64,000 nucleotides of DNA from NCBI GenBank assembly GCA_964527735.1, contig CAZGPG010000011.1, positions 1-64,000 on the forward strand. Direction: 5' to 3'. Source of the stretch: JBEBVQ01 sp964527735. Lineage in GTDB: Bacteria > Bacteroidota > Bacteroidia > Chitinophagales > Chitinophagaceae. Shown here piece after piece: positions 8,920 to 18,200 of the stretch. Within the stretch, counting starts at the first letter, position 1. Every line of letters begins with the position of its first letter. The position numbers and the translations under genes are program-made. The notes below the pieces were generated by a model that was not told the origin of the DNA, did no database searches, and saw only the letters and a program-made list of their open reading frames with translations.

Positions 8920-11859
8920 ATGAATAAATTTTACCTTTTTATATTGCTGTTTGTATTAATTACAGTTCGCCCGGGTACGGTATATGCAACCCATGCTGCC
9001 GGGGGCGAACTTACTTATGAATGGTTGGGAGGAGACTACTATAGGCTGACTGTTAAATTTTACAGGGATTGCGCCGGTATTGCTGCCCCCAATACGCTGA
9101 CTGTTTGCATACAAAATCGGTGTAATAGTTCCGACATGAGCATCACTTTGTACCCGGTAGATGATCCGGTAGAGATCGGCGCCGGTTGTCCGGGATATCC
9201 CTCGAGGTGCAGAGGCGGAAGCCTGCCAGGTTACCAGGAATACCGGTATGACAACGTAGTGCAACTACCTTCGCAATGTGATAAATGGGTTTTCTTTGTA
9301 AGTATTAATGCAAGAAACAACGCAATTGGCAATCTGGTCGGAACAGGATTGGGCAGTAATAATCTGTATCTGGAAGCGACCCTGGATAACCTTAACGCCA
9401 GAGAGAACAGTTCTCCTGTCTTTACAATTCCGCCACTTACTTATGTGTGTGTGGGCAGCGAGTTTACGTACAACAATGGTGTCATTGACCGTGATGGTGA
9501 TTTTTTAGTTTTCGAAAATATTCCTCCGCGGACAGGTACGGCCACAGAGCAGGGATGTGGCATTGTCTTCCCCAACAGCGCTCCGGAATATAGTTATGCG
9601 AGTGGGTACAGATTACCGGATAACCCCTTTTCAACCAGCAATTCTTTTGTATTGGACAGTTTGACAGGACGTATCTTTTTCAGACCCAACAAGTCGGAAG
9701 TTGCAGTTGTGTCGGTACGGGTTCGCGAATACAGAAACGGCAGAGAAATCGGTTCAGTAATCAGGGATATACAAATCATTGTGCGCAACGACTGTTATAC
9801 CTCTCCCATACGTGCAATTACGGATTCAGCTTCGGTTGTTAACGGGATGGCCCGCCAGGAGCGCGTGGAAGGGTGTGTGGAAACGGAGCTCCGGTTTTGT
9901 ATAGATATTGATGCGCCTATGGATCCGGGAGCTGTGCTGGTTGCGGCCGATAACCATATGATCAGTCTTCCGGGTAATGTGGATATAGGTTATCAGGGAC
10001 AGGTATCAAATAAAATCAGAGCATGTATAACCTGGACTCCCGGCGCCACAGACACGGGGCTACATATACTGCTCATTACCGTAAAAGATTCTACATGCAG
10101 ACCTCCGGGAGTGCTCACCGCTCAGGTGTTCACCGTGCCGTTATATATATGGCCGGCATTAAGCGTTTCTCCGGATACGGCGATTTGTCCCGGCGACACG
10201 ATACAACTGTATGCAAACGGGGGGTGGCCACCCATCCGATGGACGGAGATTTCGGGAAATCCGGCTAATGGGTTGAGCTGTACAAGCTGTGATAACCCGT
10301 TTGTACATCCCTTACAAACTGCCATTTATACAGCAACCGGAATGCCTTTCTGTAACCGGGATACGGTTGTGGTAACTACATTACCTGCTCCGGATGTAAG
10401 GGTAACGCCCGACACGATTACCACCTGCCGGAATCACCAGGTTCAGCTCAGGGCAGAAGTGCTGAATAATCCTGTCTTGCCTTATACATTACAATGGTCG
10501 CCGGTTGCAGGATTAAGTAATCCTAATGCTGCGGTTACAACGGCTGATATCCTGGATCCGGTGACTTATACTGTTACTGTTCAGTTCAATGATCAGAATC
10601 TGTTTTGCAGCACATCCAAACAGGTTCACGTTGATGTCCTTAGAGGATTCGACCTGCTTCCTGCGGATACGATCATTTGTGCAGGAGATTCATTTGTTCC
10701 TTCTGTCGCCGGAGATGAAAGGTATGCGTACCGGTGGTCTCCGCTAACAGGCATTGCTTACCCGGATACAATGACACCGGTGATCACTCCCGTATCTTCC
10801 GGAGCTTATGTGCTGACGGCGTCGTATCCCGGGTGTCGTGACAGTGTCAGGACGCTTTGGGCAGAAGTGCAGGAATACCCGGAACTGCGATTACCTGAAG
10901 ACACACTGGTTTGCGCTCACGACAATTTTAAAATATACCCTGAAGTAACATCAGCTGCTCCGGGTGGATTGTTATTCGCGTGGAGCCCGGCGGGTGGGGT
11001 AGACAGGCCGGATGTCCGCAATCCGCAATTTATTGCAGATACAACAAGGGTGATGGTACTTGAAGTGAGCACCTCCGGAGGTTGTACAGTACGCGATACA
11101 ATGAAAATTACCGTTGTACCTACCCGCTTTCTCCAAGTGTCTCCGGATACGGCTATTTGCCCTGGCGATACTGTGAATATTTCATTTTCCGGTCCTGCAT
11201 CGTATTGGGAGTGGGGATACCGGCAGACTATTGACGATGTGCGTGCAATCACGCCCCGTGTATTCCCGGAACAGCAAACTGATTATTATATCTATGCGGT
11301 AGACAGTAACGGATGCCGTGATACTCAGTCCGTTTCGGTCTTTGTCTATCCTGATCTTTTTGTGTCGCTCCCGGATACGGGTCACGTGTTCCCGGGGGAG
11401 TCATACCAGCTCGTTCCCGGGGGATATTGTTTCCGTTATTTATGGACGCCGTCTACAGGGCTCGACAACCCGGAAACGGCCACTCCGGTTGTTGCTCCGG
11501 ATGTCAGCGGATATTATTATCTGTTGTGCGGCAGTGAAAACGGTTGCGTTGCAAAAGATTCCATTTATATAAAAGTCCATCCCGAATCTCTGATTGATTT
11601 GCCTAATGCTTTTATTCCCGGCAGTAGTATCAACGGGACATTAAAGCCTGTTGTGAAAGGGTTGGTACACCTGGAATCATTTGCGGTGTTTAACCGTTGG
11701 GGGCAGAAAATATTTGAGACTAATTTACTTAATGATGGTTGGGATGGAACTCATTCCGGAGTTCACCAGCCACAGGGCGTATATGCGTATCTGATCAGGG
11801 CAACCACACTTTCCGGCCTGAAGGTTACAAAGTATGGCAATGTTACGTTGATCCGGTAG
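8920..11859 (+). CDS. Giant T9SS substrate with type B (gliding-motility-associated) C-terminus
   Basis: Secreted protein of 979 residues. A signal peptide (about 1-24, ending near VYATHAAGG) is followed by a cysteine-rich N-terminal domain beginning ATHAAGGELTYEWLGG, several Ig/PKD-like repeats with SPDTAICPGDTI phrases, and a C-terminal domain with AFIPG, FNRWGQKIFE, GWDGT and GNVTLIR, the hallmark of the gliding-motility-associated C-terminal family that directs export by T9SS. It is the first of three large same-strand substrates and is paralogous to the next gene over its first ~400 residues. Role probably surface adhesion; the ligand is unknown. No promoter of the TAnnTTTG type is obvious in the 180 bp upstream. 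Confidence 0.9.
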   Translation: MNKFYLFILLFVLITVRPGTVYATHAAGGELTYEWLGGDYYRLTVKFYRDCAGIAAPNTLTVCIQNRCNSSDMSITLYPVDDPVEIGAGCPGYPSRCRGGSLPGYQEYRYDNVVQLPSQCDKWVFFVSINARNNAIGNLVGTGLGSNNLYLEATLDNLNARENSSPVFTIPPLTYVCVGSEFTYNNGVIDRDGDFLVFENIPPRTGTATEQGCGIVFPNSAPEYSYASGYRLPDNPFSTSNSFVLDSLTGRIFFRPNKSEVAVVSVRVREYRNGREIGSVIRDIQIIVRNDCYTSPIRAITDSASVVNGMARQERVEGCVETELRFCIDIDAPMDPGAVLVAADNHMISLPGNVDIGYQGQVSNKIRACITWTPGATDTGLHILLITVKDSTCRPPGVLTAQVFTVPLYIWPALSVSPDTAICPGDTIQLYANGGWPPIRWTEISGNPANGLSCTSCDNPFVHPLQTAIYTATGMPFCNRDTVVVTTLPAPDVRVTPDTITTCRNHQVQLRAEVLNNPVLPYTLQWSPVAGLSNPNAAVTTADILDPVTYTVTVQFNDQNLFCSTSKQVHVDVLRGFDLLPADTIICAGDSFVPSVAGDERYAYRWSPLTGIAYPDTMTPVITPVSSGAYVLTASYPGCRDSVRTLWAEVQEYPELRLPEDTLVCAHDNFKIYPEVTSAAPGGLLFAWSPAGGVDRPDVRNPQFIADTTRVMVLEVSTSGGCTVRDTMKITVVPTRFLQVSPDTAICPGDTVNISFSGPASYWEWGYRQTIDDVRAITPRVFPEQQTDYYIYAVDSNGCRDTQSVSVFVYPDLFVSLPDTGHVFPGESYQLVPGGYCFRYLWTPSTGLDNPETATPVVAPDVSGYYYLLCGSENGCVAKDSIYIKVHPESLIDLPNAFIPGSSINGTLKPVVKGLVHLESFAVFNRWGQKIFETNLLNDGWDGTHSGVHQPQGVYAYLIRATTLSGLKVTKYGNVTLIR

Positions 11860-11872
11860 CGTATACCCCGGT

Positions 11873-11902
11873 ATTTTTACCGATGGACTCATTGGTAAAA
11901 AT
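11873..11902 (+). terminator. Hairpin after first T9SS gene
   Basis: Arms ATTTTTACC (11873-11881) and GGTAAAAAT (11894-11902) with a small inner ATG/CAT stem. It lies 14 bases after the stop of the 8920 gene, with an A-rich rather than T-rich continuation, so terminator or mRNA-end hairpin. Confidence 0.45.
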
Positions 11903-11988
11903 GCAAAAAAAAATGGGTGTTTGTAATTAAAGATAGTATTTAAAACCCTGCTATTATTGCATGTAGCAGTGGGACACAAAAATAACCG

Positions 11989-14900
11989 ATGAATAAACTA
12001 TACAAGCTTTTTATTGTTTTAGCAGTTGGGTTTGCACCGCTTAATAATGCACATGCTACCCATGTTGCCGGCAGCGAGTTGATTTACGAATGGCTCCGTG
12101 ATTCCACCTATCGCTTCACGTTTAAATTTTTTGACGATTGCAGCGGCTCTTTTCATGCGCTTGATGAGTTTTTCCTCTGCTATTATAACCCATGCAACGG
12201 GTATAATGGAAGCATGTCTATGCGTAAGGTGAGCCTGCTCCCCGGGAATATGCCGAATGGTACGCCCATTAATACTGGTTGCCCTGGTGTACAGACAAAA
12301 TGTGAAGACAGGAATGCTGTAATTCCGGGCTTCAGGGAATGGTGGTATATCGGAGATCTGACATTGCCTTCACGTTGTGACAACTGGATTTTTTCCGTTT
12401 CCGTTCACGCCCGTAATGCTTCGACAAATCTTGCACAGGCGCAGAATTTCAATATGTACATTGAGGCTACATTGAACAACCTGGATTCTGCGGGATTTGG
12501 CAATCACAATTCTGCAAGCTTTTCATCGCCGTATTTCAATATTAAGCCCATCCCCTACGTATGTATTAATGTGCCGATGAATTATAGCGGAGGGCCGGTA
12601 GATCCTGATGGCGACAGACTTGTTTATGAGTTTATTAATCCAAGATATATAGGTATGGGGTCGCTTACCACTCCGGCTAACCTTGGCCGAAACTGCAGAC
12701 CTCAGTATACGCCTGTGGATCAAATATATACTACTCCCTATGGGTTGGCTTATCCTTTCGAATCGAGTACCCCTTTCCGTTTTGATACAACTACAAGTAT
12801 ATTCTCATTTACCCCTTCAACCATCAGCAAGAATACGGTCAGCATCAGGATCAATAAATTCCGGAATGGTGTAAAGCTCGGTTCTGTAATGAGAGATGTA
12901 CAGTTTCAGGTTATTGCGTGCCAGAACACGCCTGTTGATCTTAATGTAATCCCTACAACCGTAACACGGGCCAGAAATGTTAATGGCACGATTGAGGCAT
13001 GCCTGGATGTACCGTTCAGATTCTGCATTAAAACGATTGCCGGGCTGGCAGGCTCCCTGCTGCATGTGGAAAGCGATCATGCAACGGTTATGCCCGGTTC
13101 TGTTGCTACAACCGTCAATCAGCTTACTGATTCGGTGCTGACATGTTTTTCCTGGACAGGCACGGATACCGGTTTGTATATGATCACCCTTAGAGTACTG
13201 GACTCTACCTGCCGGGCGCCCGGGGTGATTGTGCCGCAGACTTTCGTGATACCCGTATATATACGGCAAAAGGAGGAAACCTATGTGCGGGCGGAAATAT
13301 GTCAGGGAGAAGCTTTGGAGATAATGTCTAACGGCGCTGTGAACGTGCGGTGGTCTGTTATGCCGGGAGGGGACGATCTGTCCAGCATGAGCTGTACAAG
13401 CTGTCCCAACCCTGTTGTACGGCCTGTGCGCAGCACTACTTATGTAGCCGGTTATGATGCGGTAGGGAGTTGCGGTACCAGCGATACGATGGATGTTTTT
13501 GTTACAGAGAACAAGATAGAGATGACGCCCTCAGGCGAGCTGACGGTATGCCATCCCGATAGCATGCTCACCTTGTCGGCAATAGCATCCGGTCCACGGC
13601 CCTTGTTGTCTGCACCCTGCGGTCTGGCGCCCCTGCCTTTGCAGATATCCGATGATACTACGGAGATTATTCCCGTTCCCGGGGTTCATACGACGGGCAA
13701 TAATGTATATAGTACGCCGTTCAATGGCAATTATTATACTGCGAGGCACCAGTATTTATTACGGTCTGCTGATTTGTATCGTACCGGTATGGCTCCCGGA
13801 ACATTGAACGGGATCGCTTTTTATATCCCGGCATTCTCCGGCACTGCAAGTTTTGAACATTTTTCGATCTCAGTCGGATGTACTTCGGATCCGTTGGACA
13901 AAGGCGGACAATTTACCTCCGGAGGAGTTCCTGTTTACACTTCATCCGTTCCGGTTTTAGTATCGTCGCAAGGTGGCTGGTTTGATCTGCAATTTGACCA
14001 CTCCTACAACTGGGATGGCGTATCTGATCTGATAATTGATATATGCTACGCAAACACGGCTGGCACAACGCCTGTATTTACGAGTTATTACGCTACCGAT
14101 TATCCTGCTACGATGTACGCTTACAATTATGGCGGTAATATTTGTACCGGCGGGCCTTATGTCACAACACAGGCTATGTTGATTGATGAGCTTCCGAGAA
14201 TGAGGTTCTCATGGACGATGGCGCCGGAGCAGGACTTTTCGTATAGCTGGAGCGGTAGTGTTTTTGAACCGGGTGATGCCGGGGATACTGTTCGTACCCG
14301 GTTGGCGAAAAGCTCAGTTATCATCGTAACTGCCGAAGGTCGTAATGGCTGCACGCCTTCTGATACGCTGCACGTGACCATACCGGTTCATGACTATGTG
14401 GTAACCGCGGATACTGTGATTTGCGAAGGCGAGTCGGTTTTGCTGTATGTGAAGGATGAGGGGCCGGATCGTGTTGCTTTCAGTGCCAGATGGTACAACG
14501 GCTTTTGGAATGATCCCTTGTTCTTAAGCTGTGTGGATTGTAAGGAAACAATCGCAACGCCCGATGCGACAACACACTATCGCATATTGACGACTGATGT
14601 GTATGGGTGTGTTGATTCTTTTGCTGTATCTGTCGGAGTAGATTCGTTTAAGCAGGTCCGCATCAGACAGGCTCCGGAAATTACTGTCCCGTATAGAATG
14701 TCTTACCAGCTCGAAGCTTATGGGGCAGATCAGTATCGCTGGACCCCGGATACATGGATGAATAATGCTTCTGTAGCAAATCCGCTGATCTCCCCCGAGC
14801 GGAATATCGTTTATAGGGTAGAAGGCAGAAGCGGTGTATGTATCAGTCATGATTCCATACTGGTCGTGGTAGATGTCAGGGGGCTGATATTTGTTCCGTC

Positions 14901-15156
14901 AGCGTTTACGCCTAACGGAGACGGATTGAATGATGAGTTCCGTATTGCCAATTTTACCTTTCAGGAACTTGAATTCTTCCATGTGTTCAACAGGTTCGGA
15001 GAACTTGTTTTTACGACCATTGATGGTAAAAAAGGATGGGATGGCGCCTGGAAGGGCATCCCGCAGGAAACAGGCGTTTACTTCTATCATATTCAGGTTC
15101 GGTTCCCGGACGGAAAAACAGAAACATTTAAAGGAGATCTTACGCTTGTGCGTTGA
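11989..15156 (+). CDS. Giant T9SS substrate, type B C-terminus, paralogue of upstream gene
   Basis: Secreted protein of 1055 residues. Signal peptide (MNKLYKLFIVLAVGFAPL, cleavage near HATHVAG), then the same N-terminal domain as the 8920 protein (ATHVAGSELIYEWL) and Ig-like segments. A region at about 545-740, rich in aromatic residues and glycine (GNYYTARHQYLLRSADLYR, GWFDLQFDHSYNWDG), has no counterpart in the upstream paralogue and looks like an inserted beta-sandwich domain. The C-terminus has FTPNGDGLNDEFRI, FNRFGELVF, GWDGAWKG and GDLTLVR, a clear type B T9SS sorting domain. A tandem gene duplication followed by domain gain explains the pair. Confidence 0.9.
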   Translation: MNKLYKLFIVLAVGFAPLNNAHATHVAGSELIYEWLRDSTYRFTFKFFDDCSGSFHALDEFFLCYYNPCNGYNGSMSMRKVSLLPGNMPNGTPINTGCPGVQTKCEDRNAVIPGFREWWYIGDLTLPSRCDNWIFSVSVHARNASTNLAQAQNFNMYIEATLNNLDSAGFGNHNSASFSSPYFNIKPIPYVCINVPMNYSGGPVDPDGDRLVYEFINPRYIGMGSLTTPANLGRNCRPQYTPVDQIYTTPYGLAYPFESSTPFRFDTTTSIFSFTPSTISKNTVSIRINKFRNGVKLGSVMRDVQFQVIACQNTPVDLNVIPTTVTRARNVNGTIEACLDVPFRFCIKTIAGLAGSLLHVESDHATVMPGSVATTVNQLTDSVLTCFSWTGTDTGLYMITLRVLDSTCRAPGVIVPQTFVIPVYIRQKEETYVRAEICQGEALEIMSNGAVNVRWSVMPGGDDLSSMSCTSCPNPVVRPVRSTTYVAGYDAVGSCGTSDTMDVFVTENKIEMTPSGELTVCHPDSMLTLSAIASGPRPLLSAPCGLAPLPLQISDDTTEIIPVPGVHTTGNNVYSTPFNGNYYTARHQYLLRSADLYRTGMAPGTLNGIAFYIPAFSGTASFEHFSISVGCTSDPLDKGGQFTSGGVPVYTSSVPVLVSSQGGWFDLQFDHSYNWDGVSDLIIDICYANTAGTTPVFTSYYATDYPATMYAYNYGGNICTGGPYVTTQAMLIDELPRMRFSWTMAPEQDFSYSWSGSVFEPGDAGDTVRTRLAKSSVIIVTAEGRNGCTPSDTLHVTIPVHDYVVTADTVICEGESVLLYVKDEGPDRVAFSARWYNGFWNDPLFLSCVDCKETIATPDATTHYRILTTDVYGCVDSFAVSVGVDSFKQVRIRQAPEITVPYRMSYQLEAYGADQYRWTPDTWMNNASVANPLISPERNIVYRVEGRSGVCISHDSILVVVDVRGLIFVPSAFTPNGDGLNDEFRIANFTFQELEFFHVFNRFGELVFTTIDGKKGWDGAWKGIPQETGVYFYHIQVRFPDGKTETFKGDLTLVR

Positions 15157-15203
15157 GTGCTTTGAAAATTGCAAAATAAATTAACAACTTAAATACAGTA
15201 TCT

Positions 15204-18200
15204 ATGATCACGAGAATTAGCTACATCTTTTGTTTAACGTTATGCTTTTTGACTGTGTGGAGAGCAGACGCACAGCTTTCAGGAAGCTATAACGTGCCCG
15301 GAGATTATCCTACCATGGCGGCCGTCGTCCTGGCACTGAATGACTGGGGCGTAAGCGGTCCGGTAACAATCAACTGGCTGCCCGACGGAACTTCGGTAAG
15401 AGAGGAAGTCGTGCCTTCGGGAGGGCTTCGCCTGGGGTCTGCTGCATTGAATGCAACATTGAGCGCTTCGAATACCATAACAGTATTCGGGAATGGTAAT
15501 GTATTGCGCGGATACACCGGCGGTACGGCGACAACGCCCAAGGCAATCCTTTTCCTGCTGGGGGTTGACCATTTGACCATAGACAGCATCCACTTCCAGG
15601 AGAATCCTTCCAACACAACAAATGCCAACCAGATGATATGGGGCGTTGCGTTGCTTAAAAGGCTTGAAAGCGGAACTATGGACGGTTGTAACAACAATAC
15701 GATCAGAAAGTGTGTTTTTTCAATGGGACGGGCGCTTTCTACTGTTAATGCTGCCGCAATATATGCCGGTCATAATACCATCAATTTCAACAACCTGACT
15801 GCTAATCCGCTGGTATCGGCTGAGGCGGTAGCGCCCACAGGCAGAGCGGGTACTAACAGCGGAAATACATTTAGTGGAAATCATTTTAACGCAATCAGAG
15901 GGTTATTGTTGAGAGGGTATAATGATCCCGGTACAGGCGCTATGTATGATCAGGATAACCGGATCGTTGGTAATCTGATTGAATTTGGTACGACTGTCAA
16001 TGTAGTGATATCAGGCATTGGCCTCCGCTGGCAGAATAATATAGAGGTCCGTGAAAATGAATTCAATAACAAAAATACACCTGCGCCGGCAAACAACATT
16101 ACATATGGTATCCATTTTGAGGAGACAAGAAATGCAACATTTACTTGTGCGCAGAATAAGTTTGAAATGCGAAATCCGTCTTCGGGTTCGGCATTGCATG
16201 TAATTTATTCAATGTTAAAAGAGAAGTCTAAGCTCATTGTTGAAAACAATACGCTCGAAAACCTTGAGTTTACGTCTGCAAACGGGAATACAGCACATAC
16301 TACCCTGGTCTCACAATTGGGTATCATCAGAGATATCCGGGTGAGAGACAACCGGTTTATTAACTCGCTAAATCTCCGCACCGCTGCTGCATATGAATGG
16401 CAGGGGAGTCTGAAGTTTTTCCACTATGATAAAGTAGTGAATGTTGACGTGCTTCCGTTTACAGCCAGTAATCCCGATACGTCGGATGTGACTTTCACAG
16501 GAAATATAATAAGGAATATTTCGCGTGATGTCACACTAAACAATTCCCAGTCACTCCAGCTTTATAATATGGATGCCACCCACGCACATCTTCGTGGCCG
16601 GGTTGTTATTACTGATAACATCGTGGAGGATGTAAACTGGATCGGAGGTATATTAGGGATCTCATTCCCGGGAGTATTATATGATGATGGTCTGGGCGCT
16701 CCGGGTAATAATGGTGAATATGAGGTATTTCGGAATGTATTCAGGGATTTGAATACCCAGCGGGGGAGCGTTTATCCGATCAATGCCACCGGTGGAAATA
16801 AGGTCAGCATCTCTGACAATGTAATAAGAAATGTTACGATTGCGCAAGGGAATGTAGCAGCTATTAGTTTTGGTAAAACAATGGATTTTTTCAGCGCCTG
16901 GGGACATCCGATTGATTTTCCGCACCCTGCGTCATTAACATTCTGTCATAATAACATTATTACTGGTATTAATAGTACAGACGGAAACATCACCGGGATA
17001 GTTTCTTATGGAGGGAAGGGCTATATCTACAATAATGTCCTTTCCGGATTCGAGACAAACAAGCGTGCGATAGGTATTGACGGTTCATATTACCAGCATG
17101 TAAATCGTGAATATGCAAACCGTTGGGACCATCCTAAAAACAATATCTATTACAATACTATCCATTTCGGGAACAATGGCCTGATTACGGGTATGGAAGC
17201 GATCGGTATATATACGCACCTGAGAAATGACAGCACAGACATACGTAACAATATCATCCACCTGAATGTGGCGTCTACGAATTTTTCAAAAGTCGCAGCA
17301 ATAGCTGCCGGTTATCTCATTCAAAGGCCCGCGATGTCTAATATACTGGATACCTTGTCATCTCCCGGTAATACCCCGCATGACGGGCTCCATCTGAATA
17401 ATAATGTGTATTACGTTCCCGAAGGGCCGTACAACTTCTACTATGTAGAAGCGCATGAACAAGCTTCTGCTGTTGCCGGTTCATTCATGAGAAATGGTTT
17501 TGGTCCGGGAGGGCTTACTGAAAATCAGGACAGGCATATATACAATGATCCGAGCTTCAACAGTCAGTGCAGTAAGTATCGCCTGTTTATCGGCCCTCAG
17601 AGGGAGCAGCACACATTCCAGGAAAATAATCTGGTTGCCGGCTCACTGCCTGGTACAAGTCTGCCAGGCGGAAGCTCCTATGCAAAAGATCTGGCCGCAG
17701 CAACGCTTCCGATATCTGTTACTACAGATTACAGTGGCGCTGCACGTTCTGCAACGCCTGATGCCGGCGCCTTGCAGTTTCAGGGTACCCGTCCGCAAAA
17801 CGTGCCTCCGATTATTGCATTGACAGAGGTAATGCCTTCGGTTACTTATTGCACAGACGGCGGTCTGGTGAAAGTAAATATCAGTGGCGCCAATGGTGTA
17901 AATACAACAACGGGGACGGCGCCCAGGCTGTATTATAAGAGGGCTGCCGATCAGAATGTATTTGGCAACTACCCGGCTCAGAACAATGCAGCATTTGATG
18001 GATGGAAATATGTGGAAGCGACAGGTACTGCACCGGCCTTTACCTTTAGTATTGATTACAGCCGTCTTTTCGGGGGTAATATACAAGTAGGGGATTCCAT
18101 AATTTATTTTGTTGTTGCACAAGACAATGCTACCGTGCCCAACGTTGGTGTAAATACAGCTAATTTTTCCAACGGCTGCTCATTGCCTAATGTAAATATT

